Assembly (NCBI GenBank): GCA_016873275.1
Contig: VGXO01000002.1
Span: 80,383-144,382 of the forward strand
DNA from: Phycisphaerae bacterium
GTDB taxonomy: Bacteria > Planctomycetota > Phycisphaerae > Phycisphaerales > SM1A02
Direction of reading: 5' to 3'
DNA length: 64,000 nucleotides
In this document: in pieces, positions 1 through 8,084 of the stretch
Position numbering within the stretch: position 1 is the first letter of the stretch
How the letters are laid out: each line of letters starts with the position of its first letter
The notes under the pieces: model-generated
Seen by the model: only the letters and a program-made list of their open reading frames with translations
What the model was told of the DNA's origin: nothing
Databases searched by the model: none
Translations under genes and position numbers: made by a program

Positions 1-16
1 ACCGGTCAGGTATTCA

Positions 17-45
17 TTGACGCGAGGGGCAGGCTCCGCTATTCC
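17..45 (+). promoter_or_regulatory. Putative sigma70-type promoter of the first lipoprotein gene
   Basis: TTGACG at 17-22 and TATTCC at 40-45 are separated by 17 bases. Transcription would start near base 52, about 48 bases before the preferred ATG at 100. The -35 is unusually good for this window. Confidence 0.5.
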
Positions 46-99
46 TAGACCACTTGGCAGACGGGCAGGATGCCCGGCGCCGGTCCCCGGAGTCCGTGC

Positions 100-402
100 A
101 TGTCGAACGCCTTCAGGAACTCGCTCGTCCGCGGCGGATCCCTCCTCGCGGTCTCCGTCCTCGCGGGCGTCGCGGGGTGCAGCAGTCCCAACGACGTCAG
201 CTTCAACTCGGTGAAGAGCGACCTCACGCCGGAGCTCCAGGGCATGGCGGAGCGCCCCGTCGACGTCGACCGCAACATGGCGGTGGTCGGCAACCAGAAC
301 CTTCGGATGTTCTGGGGCGACCTCGGACGCCTCTTCTTCTTCGACGAGCCCTCGCCCCTCTCGCCATGGACCGCGATCAACACCGGCGGTCAGCCTCAGT
401 AA
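100..402 (+). CDS. Small lipoprotein, lineage-specific, unknown function
   Basis: A 100-residue protein whose N-terminus is a lipoprotein signal: Arg residues at 6 and 11, a hydrophobic stretch at about 13-25, and a Val-Ala-Gly-Cys lipobox with Cys27 as the predicted lipidated residue. The mature part is short, with a conserved-looking segment containing Asp-Arg-Asn-Met, Asn-Gln-Asn and a Trp-Gly-Asp-Leu-Gly-Arg motif before a Pro/Ser tail. I recall similar short proteins in Phycisphaerae, which is memory, not a search. An ATG at 70 is in frame, but it would place ten residues before the signal peptide, so 100 is preferred. Cell location is probably an envelope membrane. Function is unknown. 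Confidence 0.7.
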   Translation: MSNAFRNSLVRGGSLLAVSVLAGVAGCSSPNDVSFNSVKSDLTPELQGMAERPVDVDRNMAVVGNQNLRMFWGDLGRLFFFDEPSPLSPWTAINTGGQPQ

Positions 403-429
403 CGCTCGTCTTGACGACCTCGATGCAGC

Positions 430-455
430 CCGCCCTCGGCGATCGCCGGGGGCGG
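430..455 (+). terminator. Hairpin after the lipoprotein gene
   Basis: Two 13-base arms (430-442 and 443-455) pair with one G-U, followed by a short T-run (TCTTT). It sits between the lipoprotein stop and the MFS start and probably ends the first transcript. The arms meet without spare loop bases, so the real loop must open some inner pairs. Confidence 0.4.
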
Positions 456-486
456 CGTCTTTGGCGGGGATCTCTTCTTTGCTCGG

Positions 487-2007
487 ATGCTCCGCGTCGG
501 ATCGATGGACGAAACCGGCGCCGGATCACGGGCGATACCCGACCAGCAGCCCGCCCTCGCGACGCCTCCTGCTCCGCCCGGCGACTCGGATGAACCGCTC
601 GTGACCTCGATCGGTCCGCTCGAGCCGCCTTCCTCCCGACGTCCCCGCTGGCGGGCGCCTTCCGTCGGCGCGTTCGTCTCGAGCTTTCATCCCCGTGCGG
701 TGCCCCCGATGCTGCGGGCGAACTACGCCCGCGAGCTCGTGAGCTGGGCGTTCCTGCCGGTGATGCTCGGGGTCATCGAGGGCGGCACGGTGAGCATCGT
801 CGTCAAGAAGCACTTCGCCGACGCGCCCGGCGTGCTGCCCGCCGAGCTCAACCTCGCCGTCGCGGCGGTGACCGCCGCTCCCTCGATGGCGAACATCACG
901 AGCTTCCTCTGGGCGGGACTCGCCCATGGTCGGGCGAAGGTGCCCTTCATCGGGGCGCTTCAGGTCGCGACCGCGGTGATGGTCCTGCTGCTTGCGTTCG
1001 CGCCGCGCGACGTGCTGGGGCTCGCCATGTTCACGAGCCTCGTGATCCTCGCCCGGGTCTTCTGGACCGGCGTGATCACGATCCGCACCGGGGTCTGGCG
1101 GGCGAACTATCCCCACGCCGACCGCGCGAGGATCGCCGGAAACATGGCGACGGTGCAGTCGATCATCCTTGCCGCGACGGGCTTCGTGGTCGGGCGGGCG
1201 CTCGACTTCTCCTCGACCTCCTTCGTGGTGATCTTCCCGGTCGCCGCGGCGGTCGGGCTCGTGGGCAACGCCGTCTATCGACGGGTGCGGCTGCGCGGGC
1301 AGCGCCGACTCGCCCGCGCCGAGCGCGACGGGCGCCGGCAGGATCGACCATCGATCAATCCGATGTCGGTGATCCGCGTCCTCCGCGAGGACCACGCCTA
1401 CCGCCGCTTCATGACCTGGATGTTCGTGTTCGGGCTCGGCAACCTGATGATCTCGGCGCCGCTCGCGATCATCCTCGAGGACCGCCTCGGCGTGAGCTAC
1501 CTCGAGGGCATCCTCGTGACCACGGTGGTGCCGCTCGTGGTGATGCCGCTGGTGATCCCGATGTGGGCGCGGCTGCTCGGTCGCCGGCACGTCGTCGAGT
1601 TCCGGGCGATCCACGGCTGGAGCTTCGTGCTCGCCTCCGCGCTCTTCTTCGTCGCGGCGACCTTCGAGAGCTTCTGGCTGTTCCTCCTTGCCTCGCTCCT
1701 CCTCGGGATCGGCTTCGCCGGCGGCGTCCTCGCCTGGAACCTCGGTCACCACGACTTCGCCCCGGCGCACCGCGACGGGCAGTACATGGGCGTCCACGTG
1801 ACGCTCACGGGGATCCGCGGGATCCTCGCCCCGTTCCTCGCGGTCGGGCTCTACCAGTGGCTCGACCGCCACGGGCTCGCCCCCGGGATCTTCGTGATCT
1901 GCTTCGCGACGAACCTGGTCGGGCTGCTCGGCTTCGTCGAGATGTCCGCCGAGCGTCGCCGCGCCGCCGCATCGAGCCCGCTCGTCGGGGCGAAGGCGGC
2001 GTCATGA
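487..2007 (+). CDS. Major facilitator superfamily transporter
   Basis: A 506-residue membrane protein with about 80 cytoplasmic N-terminal residues rich in Pro, Ala and Arg, then roughly 12 hydrophobic helices in two halves. A basic loop near residues 260-285 (Arg-rich, with an Arg-Arg-Val-Arg-Leu-Arg run) separates the halves, as is usual for MFS carriers. The substrate cannot be read from the sequence. The stop overlaps the ATG of the DCC-family gene (ATGA), so the two are translationally coupled. The start could also be the in-frame ATG at 505; neither has a strong ribosome binding site. An MFS carrier coupled to a thiol-redox protein may belong to one redox-related process, but that is only inference. 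Confidence 0.75.
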   Translation: MLRVGSMDETGAGSRAIPDQQPALATPPAPPGDSDEPLVTSIGPLEPPSSRRPRWRAPSVGAFVSSFHPRAVPPMLRANYARELVSWAFLPVMLGVIEGGTVSIVVKKHFADAPGVLPAELNLAVAAVTAAPSMANITSFLWAGLAHGRAKVPFIGALQVATAVMVLLLAFAPRDVLGLAMFTSLVILARVFWTGVITIRTGVWRANYPHADRARIAGNMATVQSIILAATGFVVGRALDFSSTSFVVIFPVAAAVGLVGNAVYRRVRLRGQRRLARAERDGRRQDRPSINPMSVIRVLREDHAYRRFMTWMFVFGLGNLMISAPLAIILEDRLGVSYLEGILVTTVVPLVVMPLVIPMWARLLGRRHVVEFRAIHGWSFVLASALFFVAATFESFWLFLLASLLLGIGFAGGVLAWNLGHHDFAPAHRDGQYMGVHVTLTGIRGILAPFLAVGLYQWLDRHGLAPGIFVICFATNLVGLLGFVEMSAERRRAAASSPLVGAKAAS

Positions 2008-2414
2008 GTCAGGTCGCGACGCTTCGGCTCTTCTACGACGGGGATTGCCCCTTCTGCGTGCGGGAGGTCCGCTGGCTCGCGGGTCGCGACCGCCGCGGGG
2101 CGCTCGAGGTGGTGGACATCGCCGCGCCGGAGTTCGATCCCTCGCCCTATGGACGCACCCGCGAGGAGTTCATGGCGAGGATCCACGCCTGCCGCGGCGA
2201 CGGCACGCTCTTCAGCGGGATGCAGGTGTTCCGGGAGGCGTACGCGGCGGTCGGTCTCGGCTGGCTGCTCGCCCCGACCGGCTGGTGGCCGCTCCGACCG
2301 CTCTTCGACCTCGCCTACGCCGCCTTTGCGCGGAACCGCGTCCGGCTCGGGCGGCTCTTCGGTCGCGCTTGCGAGGACGGACGCTGCGACGTGGCGCCGC
2401 CCGCCCGCCGCTGA
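2004..2414 (+). CDS. DCC-family thiol-disulfide oxidoreductase (DUF393)
   Basis: A 136-residue protein carrying the family hallmark near its N-terminus, Phe-Tyr-Asp-Gly-Asp-Cys-Pro-Phe-Cys, with Cys15 and Cys18 forming a CxxC redox pair in a thioredoxin-like fold. The Asp-Cys-Cys motif is characteristic of this family (PF04134). Further along are an Arg-rich segment and a hydrophobic Trp-rich patch at about 85-110 that may associate with the membrane. Family members are thought to act in thiol-disulfide exchange, but physiological partners are mostly unknown. The start overlaps the upstream MFS stop by four bases. Two additional Cys residues near the C-terminus are present. The gene is convergent with the Nramp-like gene, only 8 bases away. 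Confidence 0.85.
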   Translation: MSQVATLRLFYDGDCPFCVREVRWLAGRDRRGALEVVDIAAPEFDPSPYGRTREEFMARIHACRGDGTLFSGMQVFREAYAAVGLGWLLAPTGWWPLRPLFDLAYAAFARNRVRLGRLFGRACEDGRCDVAPPARR

Positions 2415-2422
2415 CCCCGAGG

Positions 2423-3790
2423 TCAGGTCCGCGGTCCGAACTGGATCCAGAGGAACCACGCGGCGAACGCCGCCTGCAGCAGGATCGCGATCCAGCTCCA
2501 CGCGAGCATCGCCCGGCTTGGTCGCAGGGCGACGGGAACCTCCGCGCCCTGCACGGCGCGATGGTTGAACCACGAGAGCACCGGCGCGGTGAGGAAGGAG
2601 AGGGTGGTCGCGAGGTCCACCAGCGCCTTGAAGCTCGACATCGCGAGGACGAGGATCGCGATGGCGCCGAAGGTGAGCACCACGCAGGCGACCGCGTAGA
2701 CCGCCCGCCGTCCCTCGCCATGGCTCGTCGGCACCGAGGTCAGCGACGCCGGTCCCCGGAACTGCTCCACGAGCCCGCTGATCACCCTCGGGAATCCGTC
2801 CATCACCGTCACCACCGTCGAGAACATCACCAGGAGCGCCGCGACGCCGATGATCGGTCGGCTCCAGGCGCCGAGGTTCTCCGTGTAGAGGTCGATCACC
2901 TGGCTCGCGAAGCCGGCGGCGCTGTCCGCGAAGGTCACGCCGCGACCGAACATGAGCTCGGTCCCGAGGAGCACGAAGGCGAAGGCGAGGAACACCGTCA
3001 CCACGTAGCCGACGTCGAAGTCGCGAAGGACGTTCCGGAGGTCCGGGGAGGTCCGCACCTGACGCGCTCGCGCCAGCGTCCAGAGGGAGCTCCACACCGA
3101 GACGTCGATCGCCGAGGGCATCCATCCGATGAGCGCGACGGTGAAGAGGACCCCCGGCGCGACGAACGCCTCCGTCGGCGGCAGCACCGCCGCCTGCGAC
3201 CAGTCGATCCCCCCGATCGCGAGGATCGTCGCGGCGAGGGTGAGCACCGAGAGCACCGGCAGCACGACCTTCATCAGTCGGTCGAGCCAGACGTAGCCCC
3301 CGGTCGCGAGCAGCGCCGCGGAGCAGATGAGGATCACCGCCGAGACGAGCGCGGGACCATGGACGCCGCCGACGGTCGCCTCGAGCCAGGGCGCAAGACC
3401 CAGGAAGGAGATCGCGACGCCCGCGGTGACCAGCGTCACGACCGCCGCCACGGTGAACATCGTTCCGAGGGTGAGCAGGGCAAAGACGACGAGCACCCAG
3501 GTGCCCTGCCTCCGGTAGCCCTCGAGCAGCGAGGTTCCGGTCGCCGCGGCGTAGTGCGGTCCGAAGCGGAAGGCGGGGAACTTCACCACGTTCGCGAGCA
3601 GCACGACCGAGAGCATCGCGACGCCGTAGGTGGCGCCCGCCCGCGTGGACTGGACGAGATGCGAGACCCCCACCGCGGCACCCGCGAAGAGAAGTCCCGG
3701 ACCGAGCGCCGCGAGGAAGGAACGCGGCGCGGCGCCGGCAGGCAGGTTCATCGGGAGGGTCTCGGCGGGTCGCGGCATCGGAGGCTCCAT
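2423..3790 (-). CDS. Nramp-family-like transporter lacking the canonical metal-binding motif
   Basis: A 455-residue integral membrane protein of about 11 helices with overall Nramp (SLC11-like, PF01566) character. The start of helix 1 is Gly-Pro-Gly-Leu-Leu and an Arg-Ala-Gly-Ala follows, as in Nramp. The Asp-Pro-Gly-Asn metal-binding motif is replaced by Gly-Val-Ser-His, and the helix 6 Met-Pro-His motif reads Met-Pro-Ser. Classical Nramps import Mn2+ or Fe2+ with proton coupling through exactly these residues, so the substrate here is probably different. Similar proteins are usually annotated simply as divalent metal transporters. The start at 3790 is the first ATG; in-frame ATGs at 3778 and 3751 are alternatives. 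It is divergent from rpsA. Confidence 0.75.
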   Translation of the reverse strand: MEPPMPRPAETLPMNLPAGAAPRSFLAALGPGLLFAGAAVGVSHLVQSTRAGATYGVAMLSVVLLANVVKFPAFRFGPHYAAATGTSLLEGYRRQGTWVLVVFALLTLGTMFTVAAVVTLVTAGVAISFLGLAPWLEATVGGVHGPALVSAVILICSAALLATGGYVWLDRLMKVVLPVLSVLTLAATILAIGGIDWSQAAVLPPTEAFVAPGVLFTVALIGWMPSAIDVSVWSSLWTLARARQVRTSPDLRNVLRDFDVGYVVTVFLAFAFVLLGTELMFGRGVTFADSAAGFASQVIDLYTENLGAWSRPIIGVAALLVMFSTVVTVMDGFPRVISGLVEQFRGPASLTSVPTSHGEGRRAVYAVACVVLTFGAIAILVLAMSSFKALVDLATTLSFLTAPVLSWFNHRAVQGAEVPVALRPSRAMLAWSWIAILLQAAFAAWFLWIQFGPRT

Positions 3791-3855
3791 GCTCGAAGGA
3801 CGGCTTCATCGGCAGCCGGCGTCGATGCCGCCCACGCGGCGTTCGCATCGACCCC

Positions 3856-3884
3856 TTGGAAGCACCCGGACCGCCCGCTATAGT
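3856..3884 (+). promoter_or_regulatory. Promoter of rpsA
   Basis: TTGGAA at 3856-3861, a 17-base spacer and TATAGT at 3879-3884 form a good sigma70 match. The start site would be near 3891, leaving a leader of about 107 bases before the rpsA ATG. Confidence 0.65.
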
Positions 3885-3997
3885 CGCCGCTTCCGCCCAT
3901 GGGCGGACCGGCGTGTTCCCGGCGTGGTGCCGGGACCGGACTCGCACCCTTCTTCCCGCGGAGGCGCGGCATCCGCCGCGACCCCGCCCCCACCAAC

Positions 3998-5740
3998 ATG
4001 GTCGACTACAACCTCATCGAGCAACTTGGCTCGGGCGACGATGCCGCCGAAGCGATGCTTCGGCAGGCGCTCGGCGCCTCGAGCGGTCAGATGGACCGGA
4101 TCCTCTCCTCCGGTCTCATGCAGGACTTCACTCCCGGCACGATCCTCAAGGGTCGCGTGGTCGGGTTCGCCGGCGACGACGTCGTCGTCGAGGTCGGGCT
4201 GAAGAGCGAGGGACTCGTCGACAAGACCGAGTTCGAGGAGCTGCCCGCCGTCGGCGACCAGATCGAGGTGCTCCTCGAGCAGGTCGAGGACGAGACCGGC
4301 GGCATCGTGCTCTCGAAGCGCAAGGCCGACCGCATCCGCGGGTGGGAGCAGCTCCTGCGGACCCGCAAGGAAGGCGACGTGGTCGAGGGCAAGTGCCTCC
4401 GCAAGATCAAGGGCGGTCTGCTCGTCGACATCGGCGTGCCGGTCTTCCTCCCCTCGTCGCAGGTCGACATCCGCCGTCCGGGGGACCTCGGCGACTTCGT
4501 CGGCCGCACGATCCGCGCGACCGTCCTCAAGATCGACGAGGAGAAGCGGAACATCGTGATCAGCCGCCGCAAGCTGATCGAGGAGGAGCGCGAGGAGGCG
4601 AAGCGAAAGCTCCTCACCAAGATCAAGGAGGGCGACCTCGTCGTCGGCCGCGTCACCAACATCGCGGACTTCGGCGCGTTCATCGACCTCGGCGGCATCG
4701 ACGGGCTGCTGCACGTGACCGACATGAGCTGGGGCCGCGTGAACCACCCGAGCGAGGTGGTCCGCATCGGCGACCAGATCGAGGTGAAGGTGCTCAACAT
4801 CGACCTCGAGAAGGAGAAGATCGCCCTCGGTCTCAAGCAGAAGGAGACCTCTCCCTGGGAGGAGATCGAGCAGAAGTACCCCGTCGGCTGCCGCCTGAAG
4901 GGCAGCGTCGTGAACCTGATGAGCTACGGCGCGTTCGTCCGGATCGAGGACGGCATCGAGGGTCTCGTGCACATCTCCGAGATGAGCTGGACCCGCCGGG
5001 TCAACCATCCGAGCGAGGTCGTCAACGTCGGGGACGATGTCGACGTGGTGGTGCTCGACATCAACAAGGAGAAGCTCGAGATCTCGCTCGGCATGAAGCA
5101 GACCGAGGTCAACCCGTGGGACCTCGTCGCGGAGAAGTACCCCGCCGGCACGATCATCGAGGGCAAGGTCCGCAACCTCGCCAACTACGGCGCGTTCATC
5201 GAGATCGAGCCGGGGATCGACGGTCTGCTCCATATCGGCGACATCAGCTGGACCAAGAAGGTCTCCCACCCCAACGAGATGTTCAAGAAGGGCGACAGCG
5301 TCCGCTGCGTGGTGATCGAGGTCGACCAGGAACGCCAGCGGGTCGGGCTCGGGCTCAAGCAGCTCAGCGAGGATCCGTGGGTGGAGGCGATCCCCTCGGC
5401 GTACCGCCCGGGCATGATCGTGAAGGGCACCATCACGAAGATCACCAACTTCGGCGTCTTCGTGGAGCTCGAGGAAGGACTCGAGGGACTCCTCCACATC
5501 AGCGAGCTCAGCGACCAGAAGGTCGAGAACCCGCAGGACGTGGTCAAGATGGGCCAGGAGGTCGACGTCAAGATCCTCCGCGTCGATACCGACGACCGGA
5601 AGATCGGGCTCAGCCTCAAGCGTGCCCAGTGGGGCGCGGACGAGGAGCGGGACGCCGGTGCTTCGGCGCCGCGAGCCCGTCCCACCCGCGGCGGCATGGA
5701 CGACCACGGCGCTCTCGGCACCGACAAGATCAGCTTCTGA
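3998..5740 (+). CDS. rpsA: 30S ribosomal protein S1
   Basis: A 580-residue protein made of six S1/OB-fold repeats, at roughly 34-105, 124-200, 211-285, 297-372, 386-460 and 473-545. Repeats 3-6 show the classical pattern Gly-Ala-Phe (or Gly-Val-Phe), Gly-Leu-Leu/Val-His and Ser-His/Asn-His-Pro. The two N-terminal repeats are more diverged, as expected for the ribosome-docking domains. S1 binds mRNA upstream of the start codon and helps unfold it on the 30S subunit. The length and domain count match bacterial S1. The start at ATG 3998 begins the conserved N-terminus; an upstream in-frame extension to 3899 has no support. The gene has its own promoter and terminator and is not next to cmk, which lies 37 kb away. 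Confidence 0.95.
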   Translation: MVDYNLIEQLGSGDDAAEAMLRQALGASSGQMDRILSSGLMQDFTPGTILKGRVVGFAGDDVVVEVGLKSEGLVDKTEFEELPAVGDQIEVLLEQVEDETGGIVLSKRKADRIRGWEQLLRTRKEGDVVEGKCLRKIKGGLLVDIGVPVFLPSSQVDIRRPGDLGDFVGRTIRATVLKIDEEKRNIVISRRKLIEEEREEAKRKLLTKIKEGDLVVGRVTNIADFGAFIDLGGIDGLLHVTDMSWGRVNHPSEVVRIGDQIEVKVLNIDLEKEKIALGLKQKETSPWEEIEQKYPVGCRLKGSVVNLMSYGAFVRIEDGIEGLVHISEMSWTRRVNHPSEVVNVGDDVDVVVLDINKEKLEISLGMKQTEVNPWDLVAEKYPAGTIIEGKVRNLANYGAFIEIEPGIDGLLHIGDISWTKKVSHPNEMFKKGDSVRCVVIEVDQERQRVGLGLKQLSEDPWVEAIPSAYRPGMIVKGTITKITNFGVFVELEEGLEGLLHISELSDQKVENPQDVVKMGQEVDVKILRVDTDDRKIGLSLKRAQWGADEERDAGASAPRARPTRGGMDDHGALGTDKISF

Positions 5741-5761
5741 TCGAACCACGAACCCCAACGA

Positions 5762-5789
5762 ACGACCGCGGCCCTCGGGCCGCGGTCGT
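5762..5789 (+). terminator. Rho-independent terminator of rpsA
   Basis: A near-perfect inverted repeat (arms ACGACCGCGGCCC and its complement, 5762-5774 and 5777-5789) is followed by GTTCTTT. It lies 21 bases after the rpsA stop. Confidence 0.75.
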
Positions 5790-5870
5790 GTTCTTTCGTT
5801 CGATCTTCCTTCCGTCGCTCCTGACCGGTTCCTCCGGCGGAGCCGGGCGCTCGAGGCGGATCAGGACGAG

Positions 5871-5957
5871 TCAGCAGAGCGCGAGGAACGAGAGCAGCGT
5901 GAGCACCATCATCCTCTTCTGGTTGTCCGTGAGCCGGATCATCGCCTCGGCGAGCAT
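5871..5957 (-). CDS. Candidate 28-residue micro-protein
   Basis: A short leftward ORF starting at ATG 5957 encodes 28 residues: an amphipathic start (Leu-Ala-Glu-Ala-Met-Ile-Arg), a charged Asp-Asn-Gln-Lys-Arg centre, and a hydrophobic C-terminal half (Met-Met-Val-Leu-Thr-Leu-Leu-Ser-Phe-Leu) ending in Cys. A strong Shine-Dalgarno sequence (GAGGAG) lies 7 bases before the ATG, and a possible -10 box (TAGGGT on this strand) lies at 5983-5988. The rpsA terminator hairpin lies downstream of it. The rest of the 5741-6114 gap holds nothing else recognisable. The protein might be a small membrane-associated peptide, but it could also be a chance ORF. Confidence 0.4.
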   Translation of the reverse strand: MLAEAMIRLTDNQKRMMVLTLLSFLALC

Positions 5958-6114
5958 GTCTTTCTCCTCTTCAGTTGTCCGTACCCTACTGCCGGTCCGG
6001 CGGGACGGAAGGTCCCACCGCGAAGATGGAGGAACAACGAGCGTGCCACCTCGTGCCCCGACCCCCTCGCTGCGTCGCCAACTGCCCCTGCGGCATGGCG
6101 GAATGCCGGGCGTC

Positions 6115-7950
6115 ATGCCGTCACCAACCGAACCGTGGCGAGGATGCCACGCGCGCCGTGGCGGATCCGCAACACCATGGCGGACCGCATCCTGCGTGCT
6201 TGCGTGGCTCGTCGTGCCCCACGCCGCCGCAATCGCCCCGGATGCCCCGGATGCCGCGACGGCGGCGACCGCCTGGGTCTCGGCGCGGTCCTGGATCGAC
6301 GAGGGGGCGGTTCCTGCGGAGGGGTCCGAGAACGCGGCAGTCTCCCTTGCCGGAGTGCGGGCGGTCTCCGTGATCCTCCGCGTCGGCGGTCAGGTGGTGG
6401 CGACGAGCGAGGAGTTCGCGTCCGACCCGGAGGCGCTTCGCCGCACCATGGGTCGCGCGAATGCGCGGCTCGCCGAGCACGCCGCGACGAACTGGCCGCC
6501 CGACCTTGCGGCGTCGCTTCGAAGGCAGGTCACCCTCGAGGTCGATCTCCTCGCCGAGCCGGAACCGCTCCTCGGCGCGACCTTCTCGCGCGCCGCCGAG
6601 CAGGTCGAGCCAGGCGCCGAGGGTCTGGCGCTTCGCCGCGGCGATCGTTGGTTCGTCGCGTATCCGGGTCGCCTGCTCGCGACGAACCTCGCGGGAGATC
6701 CCGAGCGCACGCTGCGGGGACTCGCGAAGGAGGCGGGACTTCCCGGGCTCGAGCTCGACGAGCTCGTCCAGCTCGACTCGATCGGGCTCTACCGGCTTCC
6801 CGCCACCCGACTCGCGCAGTTCCGCGCCGACGCGGATCCCGTGGAGGTCCGCCGGTCCCGCCCGCTCGAGCCACGTCGCGCGGCGGATGCGGCGCTCGTC
6901 GAGTCGATGGCGAGCGGACTTCTCGCCCACCTCGAGGCGAGCCTCCTCCGGGCGGATCGCCCCGCCGCAGAGGGCGCGACGGAGGGCGGTTCTCCGAGCG
7001 GACTCGGACTCCGCGGCGACTACGACCCGGTCGCGGATCGCTCGCGTCCGCTCGTCGCGGGTCCCCTCGAGCAGGCGATGGTCGTGCTCGCCCTCGCGCG
7101 ACTCGCCGCCGTCTCGCCCGCGCACGCGGAGGCAGCTCGCTCGCTCGCGGGCAGGGTGCTCGCCGACCTCGCGGTCGTCGACGCGGTCGAGGATCCGATC
7201 GCGTCGAGTCCCGAGTCGCTCGCCGCCGTCGCCCTCGCGGCGTCGCTCGATCCCCGGCTTGCCGGGGCGGCGCCGCCGGCGCTCCTCGCGCAGGCTCGGA
7301 GCCTCGTCCGGGCGGTCTCGCTCGACGCAGCCGCCTTCGAGTCGCTGCCGGCAGGACGCCGCGCGATCATCGCCGCGTCGCTCGCGGCGATGCATCGCGG
7401 AGGCGAGGAGGTCGGAACCGTCGAGGAGGTGCGTGCCCGCCTTGCCGCCGCATGGCGTGCGACCGACCCCGCCGTCAGGCTCGGTCTCCTGCCGTGGTTC
7501 GCGCTCGCGGATCGGGCGTCTCCGGGAGCGATCCCGCCGCAGGAACTGCAGGTCGCGCGCGATCGCCTGCTCGAGATCCAGATCGATGACCCGTCCTCCG
7601 ACCTCGACGGCGGGTTCGACCTTGCGGAGGGGACGGTGCCGCGGGCGGACGCCCGCTCCCTCGTCCCCGCGACCGGGCTCGCGATCATGCTCGGCGAGGC
7701 ACGCCTCACGCCCATCGGCGGAGAGGGGTCGTCGCGGGACGCGTTCCGGCGTGCCGCCTCCGCGCAGCGGGGGGCGATCCGTTTCCTCGCCCAACTTGCC
7801 GTCCGCGAGCCCTTCGAGGGCACGTGGCGGAACCCGACCGCCGCGCGAGGCGGCGTCTCCGCCTCGCCGTGGGATGCCCGGCAGGGCGTGCTGACCGAGG
7901 CGATGGCGACGTGGCTGCTCGCGGAGTCGATCGCCGCAGGCGTGCCGTGA
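6115..7950 (+). CDS. Secreted alanine-rich protein of unknown function
   Basis: A 611-residue protein that I do not recognise. The N-terminus has a basic segment and then a hydrophobic run (Cys-Val-Leu-Ala-Trp-Leu-Val-Val) ending in Ala-Ala-Ala-Ile-Ala, consistent with a signal peptide cleaved near residue 40. The mature region up to about residue 240 is mixed alpha/beta with a Trp-Phe-Val-Ala-Tyr-Pro-Gly-Arg segment. The rest is strongly helical and rich in Ala, Leu, Arg and Asp/Glu, like a repeat or solenoid protein. No catalytic motif is obvious. The only in-frame ATG ahead of the signal peptide is at 6115. Downstream, an independent promoter serves the next gene. Confidence 0.6.
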   Translation: MPSPTEPWRGCHARRGGSATPWRTASCVLAWLVVPHAAAIAPDAPDAATAATAWVSARSWIDEGAVPAEGSENAAVSLAGVRAVSVILRVGGQVVATSEEFASDPEALRRTMGRANARLAEHAATNWPPDLAASLRRQVTLEVDLLAEPEPLLGATFSRAAEQVEPGAEGLALRRGDRWFVAYPGRLLATNLAGDPERTLRGLAKEAGLPGLELDELVQLDSIGLYRLPATRLAQFRADADPVEVRRSRPLEPRRAADAALVESMASGLLAHLEASLLRADRPAAEGATEGGSPSGLGLRGDYDPVADRSRPLVAGPLEQAMVVLALARLAAVSPAHAEAARSLAGRVLADLAVVDAVEDPIASSPESLAAVALAASLDPRLAGAAPPALLAQARSLVRAVSLDAAAFESLPAGRRAIIAASLAAMHRGGEEVGTVEEVRARLAAAWRATDPAVRLGLLPWFALADRASPGAIPPQELQVARDRLLEIQIDDPSSDLDGGFDLAEGTVPRADARSLVPATGLAIMLGEARLTPIGGEGSSRDAFRRAASAQRGAIRFLAQLAVREPFEGTWRNPTAARGGVSASPWDARQGVLTEAMATWLLAESIAAGVP

Positions 7951-8007
7951 TCCCCTTCGGAAGGACCTCCCGGCAACCGCGAAGCGCGCCGGTTCGGACA
8001 CTCCTCG

Positions 8008-8036
8008 TTGGCATCGCCTCGATCCGGGGATACCGT
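8008..8036 (+). promoter_or_regulatory. Putative promoter of the glycine-rich secreted protein gene
   Basis: TTGGCA at 8008-8013 and TACCGT at 8031-8036 are 17 bases apart. The start codon at 8085 follows a leader of about 42 bases containing AGGAG. Confidence 0.4.
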
Positions 8037-8084
8037 CCTTCACGCGTCCCTCGCTTCATCGTCGCCGGACGCAGGAGACCGCCC

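Noticed and set aside
3856..7950. A single 1364-codon plus-strand frame covering rpsA and the next gene
   Set aside because: Its first part is out of frame with the certain S1 protein and reads as Arg-rich noise. Only the part from 6115 is real.
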